DNA of 64,000 nt from Verrucomicrobiia bacterium (GTDB taxonomy: Bacteria > Verrucomicrobiota > Verrucomicrobiia > Limisphaerales > JADLHS01). The first letter of the stretch is position 1. Each line of letters begins with the position of its first letter. The translations under genes were made by a program, and so were the position numbers. This document shows, in pieces, positions 28,912-37,453 of the stretch. The notes under the pieces were generated by a model. It saw only the letters and a program-made list of their open reading frames with translations, had not been told where the DNA came from and searched no databases. The stretch spans positions 1,467,360 through 1,531,359 of the forward strand of contig JAMLJH010000001.1 in NCBI GenBank assembly GCA_023953615.1, given 5' to 3'.

Positions 28912-31797
28912 ATGATGGATCCTTTCAGAAAGTCGTACGGAGTCGGTCTGTTCTTGGGCGTTGGCTTGCTTCTTTTGACGAGTCTTGGCTGGAGCCAAAT
29001 TTGGAGCCGCATTGTTGCAGGGAACAAATTGCAGATTCAGGCTGTATCGCCAGACAAAATCCCAGCCTACGGAACATTCTGGTCGCTTCAGCGTACGAAC
29101 ATGCCGCCGTGGCCATTCTGCCGCTATCCCGATTTGCCGGTGTACTATCTCGGTTACGGCAACTCCTATCTGATTGATGATTCTTCCGTGGATTACGAGG
29201 CGATTTACAGGCAACGCGAGGAGGAACGCGCGTTGCGAAAGCTAGAATGGGAAGCAGGCTTGATAAGCGACGAAGAATACTTTTCGCTGGAACGCACCTC
29301 TGTCGCGATGATGAGCAGTATGTTGACGAGTTATGCCTACGGTAACGGCGTGTATATAGTGGACATGGCGGCAGTGCTCACAAACGGACTTGCCACTGCC
29401 AGTTTCAGCATCGTCGGTGGGACGAACAACGTGCCCTACGATATTTTGATGGCCACCAATGCCGCGGCAGCGGTTGCGGATTGGAACTGGATTGGTATCG
29501 GTTACACGTCGAATCGCTACACGTTCTCTAATCAGCCGGCAGAGCAGGCTTTCTACATCCTCACCAAGCCGCAAAAGACGATGACGCTCGGATGGGGTAA
29601 TGACGTTGTCGACCAATGTTCCGTCCCGGCCGGCCTGAGTAACGCGCTGATGGTTGCGGGTGGTGGTGGTCAAAGTCTTGCGTTGCTGAGTGACGGGACT
29701 ATCGCGGCGTGGGGACAGAACAGCTACGGCCAAGGTAGCGTTCCGACCAATCTCACCGGCGTTACAATGATTGCCTCCGGCTGGTATCACAACGTAGCCC
29801 TGCTGACCAACGGCAATTTGACTGCGTGGGGACTGAACGCCGCAGGCCTGTACAATCTCACCACGATTCCAGCCGACGCCACGAACGTGGTCGTAATCTC
29901 GGCCCAAGCCCTCCACAGTCTGGCGTTGCGCAGCAATGGAACGGTCGTCGCGTGGGGCTATAGTCCGCAGGGAGAAACGAATGTTCCCTCGGGTTTATCG
30001 AACGTCGTGGCGATTGCCGCAGGTTATCAACACAATCTCGCTGCCAAGGAAGACGGCACAGTGGTCGCGTGGGGCAACAACGGTGATGGCCAATGCAATG
30101 TTCCAGCAGGATTAAGCAACGTTTGGGATGTCGCAGCAGGTGTCGCTCACAGTTTGGCGCTGAAAAGGGACGGGACGGTTGTCGCTTGGGGACGCAACAC
30201 CTACGGTGAAACCAACGTACCTGTTGGATTGAGCAATGTCGTGGCGATTGCCGCCGGCGGCGATCCGCTCAATAATTCTTCGTATTCCATTGCGCTCAAC
30301 AGAGACAACACGCTTGCCATCTGGGGTTCAGGAGAAGTTGTGACCGCTCTGAGCGGGATGAGCCATGTAATCGCAATTGCTAACGGTGCGGATCACGCTT
30401 TGGCCATTCGCACCGGCCCAAAAACTCCCGTCATCACCCTTGCGCCGACCGACCAGTTCCAGATTGCAGGTGGAACTGTCACTTTCACTTCCCGAGGAGC
30501 GGGACTTTACGGCGTAGGCTATCAGTGGAAAACTAACGGTGTGAATCTGGCTGGAGCCACCAATGCCACCCTGACGTTGACCAACGTGCAAGCGGCGCAA
30601 GCGGGCAGTTACGCCGTAACCGTCAGCAACGAGGTCGGCATCATTACCAGCCCGACCGCCACGCTGACGTTGGTCACAGCACCTATCATTCTCACGCAAA
30701 CACCGCTGCCGACGGATCAAGTCGCAATCTTCCAAGAGAATTTGACCTTGAGTGTGACCGCTAGCGCGCCGGGACAAAACAACGGTTTCCCCTTGAGCTA
30801 CCAATGGAAGTTCAACGGAACGAACATCAGTGGTGCTACATCGAACTCGTACACCTTGCTGGGCGGTCCGAGCACGGTTGGCGCTTACACTGTGGTCGTG
30901 ACGAACGCCGCCGGAAGTGCCAGCGCAAACTGGCAGGTAACGAACTTCACCTACGTTGGCAGCTACGTTGCGCCAGGAACACTTGCTTACCACTTGGCGA
31001 CCAATTTGGTCGCACGAACGAATGGATTCTCGCCGGGCGCGAACATGGTGGAGGTGTCTGACTGGACATGGGCGTTCTACTATCCAACGAATTTGCACCT
31101 GCTCACAAATGCGGTCTGGTCAACGAATTTCTGGCTCAAGGGAGTGCAAGGCTTAAGCGCCACGGCCATTGGATTCCTCAACAGTCTTGGAGGCCAAGGG
31201 CTGGTAACAATGGTTTCGCCCCGGCATTGTCTCTTCGCCAACCACATGCATTATCCACCGGATCGTTTTGTGGCCGCTTTTCTCGACACGAACAACGTGA
31301 TCTACTGGCGGACCAATGTGGAGACGGTGTTCATCGCCAACGATCTCTCGGTGGGGATTCTGAACGAAGATTTGCCATCATCAGTCGGCTTCTTGCCGGT
31401 AGTGCCGACGAATCTCATGAATTATCTTCCAACCAACGCAACAAGTGTCGTTCAAGGAATCGGGATGAACCAAGCTTTGAAACTGTTCAGTCAGCCCATT
31501 TCGTTTGGGTTTCCGCCGAATCTTAGCTGGGATAGTAGCCGTGTCATTCCTTTCGGTGTCGGGACAAATTGGGGTATCTCACTTGGTGGTGGTGATTCCT
31601 CGTCACCTGAAAGATTGCTCGTCGAAAACCATTTAGTCTTACTCTCACACCACTTTGGACCATTTAGCGGACCGAATTACACATTTTATTTTGAGACTAT
31701 TAACCAGCATATGCACTACCTCTCAACAAACAACAGCGTGGGCACAGATTACCAATTGTCGCCATTCACTCTAACGAACTGGCCGACTATTCACTGA
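28912..31797 (+). CDS. Secreted RCC1-repeat and Ig-like domain protein
   Basis: 961 residues. The hydrophobic start (GLFLGVGLLLLTSLGWSQ) serves as signal peptide. Residues ~220-500 hold about six RCC1-like propeller blades, each with a pattern such as GTVVAWG-N, then VPAGLSNV and AAG-HSLAL. Two Ig-like domains follow (~505-690), with YQWKTNGVNLAGATNATLTL and YQWKFNGTNISGATSN. The last ~270 residues are Asn/Thr-rich, contain a Cys/His patch (HCLFANHMH) and match nothing I recognise. It lacks a PEP-CTERM end but sits 30 nt upstream of two PEP-CTERM genes, so they may be one surface-protein operon. Confidence 0.8.
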   Translation: MMDPFRKSYGVGLFLGVGLLLLTSLGWSQIWSRIVAGNKLQIQAVSPDKIPAYGTFWSLQRTNMPPWPFCRYPDLPVYYLGYGNSYLIDDSSVDYEAIYRQREEERALRKLEWEAGLISDEEYFSLERTSVAMMSSMLTSYAYGNGVYIVDMAAVLTNGLATASFSIVGGTNNVPYDILMATNAAAAVADWNWIGIGYTSNRYTFSNQPAEQAFYILTKPQKTMTLGWGNDVVDQCSVPAGLSNALMVAGGGGQSLALLSDGTIAAWGQNSYGQGSVPTNLTGVTMIASGWYHNVALLTNGNLTAWGLNAAGLYNLTTIPADATNVVVISAQALHSLALRSNGTVVAWGYSPQGETNVPSGLSNVVAIAAGYQHNLAAKEDGTVVAWGNNGDGQCNVPAGLSNVWDVAAGVAHSLALKRDGTVVAWGRNTYGETNVPVGLSNVVAIAAGGDPLNNSSYSIALNRDNTLAIWGSGEVVTALSGMSHVIAIANGADHALAIRTGPKTPVITLAPTDQFQIAGGTVTFTSRGAGLYGVGYQWKTNGVNLAGATNATLTLTNVQAAQAGSYAVTVSNEVGIITSPTATLTLVTAPIILTQTPLPTDQVAIFQENLTLSVTASAPGQNNGFPLSYQWKFNGTNISGATSNSYTLLGGPSTVGAYTVVVTNAAGSASANWQVTNFTYVGSYVAPGTLAYHLATNLVARTNGFSPGANMVEVSDWTWAFYYPTNLHLLTNAVWSTNFWLKGVQGLSATAIGFLNSLGGQGLVTMVSPRHCLFANHMHYPPDRFVAAFLDTNNVIYWRTNVETVFIANDLSVGILNEDLPSSVGFLPVVPTNLMNYLPTNATSVVQGIGMNQALKLFSQPISFGFPPNLSWDSSRVIPFGVGTNWGISLGGGDSSSPERLLVENHLVLLSHHFGPFSGPNYTFYFETINQHMHYLSTNNSVGTDYQLSPFTLTNWPTIH

Positions 31798-31827
31798 TCG
31801 CCGAAACATAAATAATGAGACCACAAC

Positions 31828-32448
31828 ATGAAAACAAAAATGAAACTCCTCTGCATCGCAGCTCTTATCTTCGTGGGAGTTGTGCCATCATATTCGCAAG
31901 GTTACATTGTTCCAAACGGCGTTGTTTATTCCGGATATAACCCTGGCTTTGGCTATGAAATTGACGTGTTACATGATCCAACCAACTCGTATTACACTGG
32001 CTTTGGATTGGATCCCATGGGCAAAACGCTGCCCACAGTCTATACAAACACGTTTAGGTTCGGAGCCATCCTTGATGTTAGCGTGCGCGTTTTCTTGGTG
32101 GCCTCAAATCAACCCGTAAGCCTGCAAGCGATCCAGTCTGGGAGTTATACGGAATTGATGTTTCAAAATTACGTTTTAAACAACGGGTCCCCGTTTTACG
32201 TAGGATTGTACACCGGCAACCAGAATTTTTATCCGCCGGGCGGAATTTACACTGACCCGCTGTTTGGCTGGGCAAGGTTGGTAAATAATCAAGGAGTGAT
32301 CCAACTGCTCGACAGCGCGCTGGTTTACAAGGCTGAAGGCATCTTCGCCGGAACACAAACCATCATTCCCGAGCCGACGAGCTGCGCTTTGATCGTCTTG
32401 AGCGGCGCACTTTTGGGGATTCGCCGTTGCAAGCGGTTGAGCGTATGA
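31828..32448 (+). CDS. PEP-CTERM protein, tandem copy 1
   Basis: 206 residues. Signal peptide (LLCIAALIFVGVVPSYSQ) and C-terminal TIIPEPTSCALIVLSGALLG plus a basic tail (RRCKRLSV) mark a PEP-CTERM substrate of exosortase. The mature domain is shared with the next gene: GYIVPNGV near the start, RVFLV, SPFYVGLYTG, FGWARLVNNQGVIQ and AEGIFAGT. It follows the RCC1/Ig gene by 30 nt, and its stop overlaps the next start (ATGA). Function unknown. Confidence 0.87.
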   Translation: MKTKMKLLCIAALIFVGVVPSYSQGYIVPNGVVYSGYNPGFGYEIDVLHDPTNSYYTGFGLDPMGKTLPTVYTNTFRFGAILDVSVRVFLVASNQPVSLQAIQSGSYTELMFQNYVLNNGSPFYVGLYTGNQNFYPPGGIYTDPLFGWARLVNNQGVIQLLDSALVYKAEGIFAGTQTIIPEPTSCALIVLSGALLGIRRCKRLSV

Positions 32449-33068
32449 AATCGCTTGTTGCCATAGTTCTCGCAGTTGTCACCGCTATCGGGCTGCACGC
32501 CCAAGGCTACATCGTGCCCAACGGGGTGTACACGAATTTGTTTCCTGGAGAAATTGATGTATGGAACCTTGGGCCGCAGATAACAGGATTTATGCTTGAG
32601 CCGTGGGGCAGACAAGCCCCGGCAGCTTTTACAAACATCTTTCGCTTCGATGAGCCGATTACCATTGGGGTGCGCGTTTTCTTGGTTTCGCCGAATGATC
32701 CCATCAGCCTCAGACCAACCGTGGCCAATGCTCATCGTGAGTTTCAATTCGGCGAGACATATGTCTTCCAGTCGGGAGCGCCGTTTTACGTCGGGCTGTA
32801 TACCGGGGCAGGTTTTGCACCACCATATCCTCCTAACCCGCCGTTCTTTTATCTGGATCCAGTTTTTGGCTGGGCGAAACTGGTCAACAACCGAGGTGTG
32901 ATTCAGGAGGTTGACTACGCTGTCGCTCACCAAGCCCAAGGCATTTTTGCCGGCACCACGACCATCATTCCCGAACCAAGCAGTGCGACTCTGGCAATGC
33001 TGGGGATATTGGCTCTGGCTTTCCGCCGGCTGAAAAAGTCTTTTGCCCTCACTCCTCCACCGGCATGA
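32445..33068 (+). CDS. PEP-CTERM protein, tandem copy 2
   Basis: 207 residues from ATG at 32445, overlapping the previous stop by 4 nt. It is a clear paralogue of copy 1 (GYIVPNGV, RVFLVSPND, APFYVGLYTG, FGWAKLVNNRGVIQ, AQGIFAGTTTIIPEPSS). A signal peptide (VAIVLAVVTAIGLHAQ) and the PEP-CTERM signal are both present. Its 3' end overlaps the end of the convergent larC gene by 20 bp. Confidence 0.88.
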   Translation: MKSLVAIVLAVVTAIGLHAQGYIVPNGVYTNLFPGEIDVWNLGPQITGFMLEPWGRQAPAAFTNIFRFDEPITIGVRVFLVSPNDPISLRPTVANAHREFQFGETYVFQSGAPFYVGLYTGAGFAPPYPPNPPFFYLDPVFGWAKLVNNRGVIQEVDYAVAHQAQGIFAGTTTIIPEPSSATLAMLGILALAFRRLKKSFALTPPPA

Positions 33069-34434
33069 CGAGTTTGGCTGTCTCATAAACCTGCCGCAGC
33101 GGCACTTTCTTCTGCGCGGCCAGTTTTTGGCACGATTCAAACTCTGGCGCGACTTGCACCACTTTGCCGTTCAGTTTGCCCAGCTTCACCGTTACCGGGC
33201 CGAACTTGGTTTTTACCGTCGTAAATTCGCGCCGCAATTTCCGGCGCTCGGCAATCGTCCGCCGCACGCCGAAGGCCGTCGTCTCGCGCAGTATCAGTTC
33301 GCCGAATTTGTCCGCGTCCGCTTCAGGACACAGCACGGTGAGCAGCACACCCGGACGATTTTTCTTCATCTGAATTGGCGTGTGGAACACGTCCAACGCG
33401 CCCGCTGCCAGCGCGGCTGTCACAAACGCGCCAAGAATCTCGCCGCTCACGTCGTCCAGATTCGTCTCCAACACCGCGACACGATCCGTCTGCCAATCGT
33501 TGGTAGCGGATAGTGAGTGGTGGATGGTGGATGGAATGTTCGCGTTTGCGCCAGCAACTTTAGACTTTGAACTTTGGACTTTGGACTGTACGCCCCAAAC
33601 GGCGCGCAGGACGTTTGGTCGTGTTTTATTCTCGCGCGTGCCGAGGCCGAAGCCGATTTTTTCCACTGCGAGGTTCTGCATCGAGTCGAAACTCTCGGCA
33701 AACTCCGCCAGCAACGCCGCGCCGGTGGGCGTGATCAGTTCGTTGGGTTCATCACATTGCGACACCGGGATTTTGCGCGCGCCAAGGATGGCGAGCGTGG
33801 CCGGAGCGGGAATGGGGAAACGTCCGTGCGCGCAGCGAATCCAGCCCGTGCCTTCCACGACGGGCGCAGCGACAACGCGCGGTTTGCCAAGTAATTCCAA
33901 ACCGATGCACGCGCCGACAATGTCCACGATGGAATCCACCGCGCCGACTTCGTGGAAATGCACTTCATCCGCCGGCTGGCCATGAATTTTCCCTTCAGCG
34001 TCCGCGATGCGTTGGAACACCGCGATGGATTTCTGTTTCACCCAGGGCGACAGCTTGCTCTTGTTGATGAGTTTTTTGATGTCGCAAAAATTCCGGCTGT
34101 CGTCGTGGGAATGGCCGTGGTGCTCGTGCTCATGATGATGTTCATGACCGTGCTCATGGTGATGATGCTTATGCGTGTGGCTGTGTTCATGTTCGTGATC
34201 ACTGCCATCGTCGTGATGATGCTCGTGGTCATGGTCATGCGCGAGATGAACATCGAACTTGATGCCGGCGATGCCCTGGCGTTCCTGTTGGCTGACGTGC
34301 AAGTGATAACCATCGAGCTTGAGCTTTTTCAGCTCGCGCTCGAGCCGATGCGCGTCAACGCCCAGGTCAATCAGCGCGCCGATGAACATGTCGCCACTGA
34401 TGCCGCTGAAGATGTCGAGGTAAAGGGTTTTCAT
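33049..34434 (-). CDS. larC: Nickel-pincer cofactor nickel insertase LarC
   Basis: 461 residues from ATG at 34434; upstream in-frame ATGs at 34440 and 34461 are possible. LarC inserts nickel into the pyridinium bis-thiocarboxylate cofactor of lactate-racemase-type enzymes. The start MKTLYLDIFSGISGDMFIGA is canonical. Residues 63-110 are an extreme His/Asp/Glu run, presumably a nickel store. HEVGAVDSIVDIVG and the later LETNLDDVSGEILG are family motifs; LarC1 and LarC2 parts are fused in one frame. A low-complexity segment (about residues 282-311) interrupts the middle. No larA or larE is visible. Confidence 0.94.
   Translation of the reverse strand: MKTLYLDIFSGISGDMFIGALIDLGVDAHRLERELKKLKLDGYHLHVSQQERQGIAGIKFDVHLAHDHDHEHHHDDGSDHEHEHSHTHKHHHHEHGHEHHHEHEHHGHSHDDSRNFCDIKKLINKSKLSPWVKQKSIAVFQRIADAEGKIHGQPADEVHFHEVGAVDSIVDIVGACIGLELLGKPRVVAAPVVEGTGWIRCAHGRFPIPAPATLAILGARKIPVSQCDEPNELITPTGAALLAEFAESFDSMQNLAVEKIGFGLGTRENKTRPNVLRAVWGVQSKVQSSKSKVAGANANIPSTIHHSLSATNDWQTDRVAVLETNLDDVSGEILGAFVTAALAAGALDVFHTPIQMKKNRPGVLLTVLCPEADADKFGELILRETTAFGVRRTIAERRKLRREFTTVKTKFGPVTVKLGKLNGKVVQVAPEFESCQKLAAQKKVPLRQVYETAKLVMPVEE
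33502..33590 (-). repeat. In-frame low-complexity insertion in larC
   Basis: On the coding (minus) strand the sequence has short direct repeats of the type CCAAAGTCCAAAGTTCAAAG followed by CCATCCACCATCCACCAC. They encode a segment reading SKVQSSKSKV and then IPSTIHHSLS that has no counterpart in ordinary LarC and sits between two conserved blocks. The two tandem-repeat types side by side suggest inserted dispersed debris rather than a domain. Confidence 0.6.
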
Positions 34435-34482
34435 TCGCATGTCCGTATTTTGTAGCCGCATTTTAATGTCAAGTCATCGAGG

Positions 34483-34595
34483 CGTTACATCGTCAAAACG
34501 CTAAATCGTTACAACGGACAAAAACGCGCCGCCTGAATATTTTCGCGTTGTAACATTTCAACGATGTAACCTGGTAACGATTCAACCATGTAACG
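34483..34595. repeat. GTTAC-type degenerate repeat array between larC and larB
   Basis: Within about 113 bp the words GTTACAT, CGTTACAAC, GTTGTAACA, GATGTAACC, GGTAACGATTC and CATGTAACG recur on both strands (core GTAAC/GTTAC). The pattern resembles heptamer-like short repeats in intergenic regions of some environmental bacteria. The array runs past the larC start region to the last codons of larB. Confidence 0.55.
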
Positions 34596-35334
34596 CATTG
34601 ATCTGCCCTGCCGCGTAGCCCGCGCCAAATCCGTTGTCAATGTTCACCACCGTGACGCCGCTGCTGCAACTGTTCAACATGCCCAGCAACGCCGCCAGAC
34701 CGCCAAAGCTCGCGCCGTAACCCACGCTGGTCGGAACGGCAACCACCGGCCGATTGACCAGTCCCGCCACCACGCTGGGCAACGCGCCTTCCATTCCGGC
34801 CACCACGATCAGCACGTTCGCCTGTTGCAAAATTTCCAAACGCGCCAGAACGCGATGCAGCCCCGCCACGCCCACGTCGTGAACTTCCACCACTTGATTT
34901 CCCATCAGGGTGGCGGTGAGGGCCGCTTCTTGCGCCACCGGCAGATCGCTCGTGCCGGCGGAGACGACGGCGATGGTGCCAGGACGTTTTGGTAGCGGCC
35001 ACTTTTCAATCGTCACGCAGCGGGCGAGTTCATAATGCCGCGCCGCTTTGAATTTTCTTTGCAAGGCGCGCGCTTGTTCTTTCGTGGCGCGGGTAACGAG
35101 CACATTTTGCTTGTGCTGAAGCAACCGGGCGGCGATGCCCACCACTTGCGCGGCGGTTTTTCCCGCGCCGAAAATGACTTCCGGACATCCCTTGCGCAGC
35201 GCCCGATGCAAATCCACCTGGGCAAAACCCAAGTCGGCAACTGGTGCAGCTTGGAAGGCGCGCAGGACACGGGCGCGCGAAATTTTATCCATGCGGAATT
35301 GTTCCAGCAGTTGTTCGGCTTGAGCTGTTGTCAC
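34582..35334 (-). CDS. larB: Nickel-pincer cofactor synthase LarB
   Basis: About 250 residues if it starts at GTG 35334; the frame is open to 35499 but the extra N-terminus does not resemble the family. LarB carboxylates and hydrolyses nicotinate adenine dinucleotide, the first step of the lar cofactor. Family features: ADLGFAQVDLHRALRKG, PEVIFGAGKT, AVVSAGTSDLPVAQEA, EVHDVGVAGLHRVL, VVAGMEGALPSVVAGL and VPTSVGYGASFGG. It is encoded just upstream of larC, so both steps of cofactor assembly are neighbours. Confidence 0.92.
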   Translation of the reverse strand: MTTAQAEQLLEQFRMDKISRARVLRAFQAAPVADLGFAQVDLHRALRKGCPEVIFGAGKTAAQVVGIAARLLQHKQNVLVTRATKEQARALQRKFKAARHYELARCVTIEKWPLPKRPGTIAVVSAGTSDLPVAQEAALTATLMGNQVVEVHDVGVAGLHRVLARLEILQQANVLIVVAGMEGALPSVVAGLVNRPVVAVPTSVGYGASFGGLAALLGMLNSCSSGVTVVNIDNGFGAGYAAGQINALHG

Positions 35335-35504
35335 GGAATCACGATGACAGCAAAACCAGGTTGGGTCACGCCAAAACCAAGTCGTCGGGAGGCGGCTCGA
35401 TCCCGCAGCTGCGCGGACTGGGTTCGCCTCTGCGGCCCGGAGTCCATCGCTCAGGCTCGACACGATTTGCAATTCGCGTAGCCTGTCGGGAACGGGCAAA
35501 AACT

Positions 35505-35699
35505 ATGACAACTCTATTCATCGTCGCAATTCTATTGGTGGCCGGATTTTTCTTTGTGCTGCTCACCCGCTGGCAGAACGGGAAAGCGGGAGCGGGGGAT
35601 GGTTGCGGGTGCGGTCACGATCACGCCCCGGCGGAGTCGTCCGCGCATAAATCCCACGCTGACGGAAAAAGCGGGTGCTGCGGCGGCAAACATTCGTGA
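35505..35699 (+). CDS. Small membrane protein with Cys/His-rich tail
   Basis: 64 residues from ATG at 35505. Residues ~2-20 form one membrane helix (LFIVAILLVAGFFFVLL). The tail has CGCGHDH and later SGCCGGKHS with several more His, a likely metal-binding region. The layout resembles the FeoB-associated Cys-rich membrane protein, but no feoAB is seen here. It diverges from larB, so nickel or other metal handling is possible (inference). Confidence 0.65.
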   Translation: MTTLFIVAILLVAGFFFVLLTRWQNGKAGAGDGCGCGHDHAPAESSAHKSHADGKSGCCGGKHS

Positions 35700-35812
35700 A
35701 GCGCCGTTGCGGTAGATTCATCCAGGCGACCGCTGGAGACGGCGTGGAGCGGACGGACGGGAATTCAGGTTGAATCCAACGCGCCACCGTCTATTCTGGC
35801 GGCGGGCAAGCC

Positions 35813-36763
35813 ATGAAACCAGAAGTCATCACCGTCGAACGATTTTTCCGGGAAAACCAGCAACCTCTGGGGTTGGAACTGGTGGCGGGCGCGGAGGGTT
35901 TGAAGCGCGAGATCATTGAGCCGACCGTTAATCGTCCGGGGCTGATGTTGGCCGGTTTCACAAAGTATTTTGCCTACAAACGCGTGCAGGCTTTGGGCAA
36001 CGCGGAGATTTTTTTCCTGCGTTCACAAACGCCGGCGGATCGCGCCAAATGTTATCAAACCCTTTTCAATTACAAGGTGCCGTGTCTGGTTTGCAGCCGC
36101 AGTTTGAAACCGGATGAGGAGATGATTGCGGCGGCCAACGCGGCGCGCGTGCCGGTTTTCCGCACGCCACAAATCACCATGCACTTCATCAGCCAGGCGA
36201 CGCTGACGCTGGAAACCATGTTTGCGCCGCGCGGCACCGAACTGGGCAGCATGGTGGACATTCTGGGCATCGGCGTGATCATCAAGGGCGAGAGCGGCGC
36301 GGGCAAAAGCGAAAGCGTGCTGGCGTTGATCGAGCGTGGGTATTGCCTGGTGGCGGATGACGTCGTGAAAGTGCATTTGCAGGACGGCAAACACGTCATC
36401 GGCACGGCGGCTTCGTTGACCAAGGATCACATGGAAGTGCGCGGCATCGGCATCATCAACGTCGCGGCCATGTTCGGCATCAAGAGCATCCGCTCCAACA
36501 AACGGGTGGATTTGGTGGTTTCACTGAAGGCGTGGAACGAGGTGCCCGATGTCGAGCGGCTGGGATTGGAGCAGGAATTCACGCAGATTCTCGGCGTCAA
36601 AGTGCCGCACATTACCATTCCGATCCGTCCGGGTCGGGACATCGCGCGACTGATCGAGGTGGCGGCCATGCACCTGAAATTGGCGATCACCGGCTACAAT
36701 CCCGCCAAGGAATTGAATGAGCGGCTGATTGCCCAAATGATCAACCCGCCTCCGGCCAAATAA
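35813..36763 (+). CDS. hprK: HPr kinase/phosphorylase
   Basis: 316 residues, the usual size. The P-loop GESGAGKS (Gly159-Ser166) and the HprK signature MEVRGIGIINVAAMFG are present. HprK phosphorylates a Ser on HPr in the cytoplasm in response to metabolites and removes it again. The HPr gene follows 46 nt downstream. No sugar-specific PTS enzymes are nearby, so this pair may act in signalling rather than sugar uptake. Confidence 0.97.
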   Translation: MKPEVITVERFFRENQQPLGLELVAGAEGLKREIIEPTVNRPGLMLAGFTKYFAYKRVQALGNAEIFFLRSQTPADRAKCYQTLFNYKVPCLVCSRSLKPDEEMIAAANAARVPVFRTPQITMHFISQATLTLETMFAPRGTELGSMVDILGIGVIIKGESGAGKSESVLALIERGYCLVADDVVKVHLQDGKHVIGTAASLTKDHMEVRGIGIINVAAMFGIKSIRSNKRVDLVVSLKAWNEVPDVERLGLEQEFTQILGVKVPHITIPIRPGRDIARLIEVAAMHLKLAITGYNPAKELNERLIAQMINPPPAK

Positions 36764-36809
36764 AAAAATGGCCTAACCCCTTCGATTCGCTAATAATGAA
36801 GCGATTTTG

Positions 36810-37088
36810 ATGAGTGGATCGAAGCTGACCAAAGAACTCACGGTGCAAAACAAGCTGGGCATTCACGCGCGTCCAGCCGCCATGTTTGTGAAAACAGCCA
36901 ACCGCTTTACCGCCGAGATCATGGTCGAAAAAGACGGGGAAACGGTGAACGGCAAAAGCATCATGGGCCTGATGATGCTGGCGGCCGGCCCCGGGTGCAA
37001 ATTGACGGTCCACGCCAATGGCAACGACGCCGCCCAAGCGGTGACGGAAATTGAGGCGCTGTTGCAACGCAAGTTCGACGAAGAATAA
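36810..37088 (+). CDS. ptsH: HPr-like phosphocarrier protein
   Basis: 92 residues from ATG at 36810. The phosphorylated His19 lies in LGIHARPAAMF and the regulatory Ser50 in NGKSIMGLMML, so both HprK-type Ser phosphorylation and Enzyme I-type His phosphorylation are possible. It follows hprK, forming a regulatory pair. Confidence 0.95.
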   Translation: MSGSKLTKELTVQNKLGIHARPAAMFVKTANRFTAEIMVEKDGETVNGKSIMGLMMLAAGPGCKLTVHANGNDAAQAVTEIEALLQRKFDEE

Positions 37089-37144
37089 CCACCGGCGGCC
37101 AGTTGGAACTTGGAACTTCGCGCCCGAACCCCTAATCTCCGCGC

Positions 37145-37432
37145 ATGGCTGGAACCGATTTTGATGTCAAATACGTGGCGCATCTGGCCCGACTGGCGCT
37201 CACTCCGGAAGAGGAAAAAATGCTCGGCACCCAATTGGGCAACATCCTTGGTTTTATTGAACAATTGAAGGCCGTGAACGTGTCCCAAGTCGAGCCCACC
37301 GCGCACGCCGTCCCGACGGTCAACGTCACCCGCCCGGACGTCGTTCAGCCCTCGCTTGCGCACGAAGCGGCGCTGCGCAACGCGCCCCGGCAGGCGGGCG
37401 GGCTGTTTGTTGTTCCCAAAATTGTCGAGTAA
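37145..37432 (+). CDS. gatC: Asp-tRNA(Asn)/Glu-tRNA(Gln) amidotransferase subunit C
   Basis: 95 residues. GatC stabilises the GatA-GatB complex that amidates Glu-tRNA(Gln) or Asp-tRNA(Asn). VKYVAHLARLALTPEEE is a classic GatC start. It lies 21 nt upstream of gatA; gatB is elsewhere. Confidence 0.95.
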   Translation: MAGTDFDVKYVAHLARLALTPEEEKMLGTQLGNILGFIEQLKAVNVSQVEPTAHAVPTVNVTRPDVVQPSLAHEAALRNAPRQAGGLFVVPKIVE

Positions 37433-37453
37433 CCCACGCGTTCCAGAGCCGAC

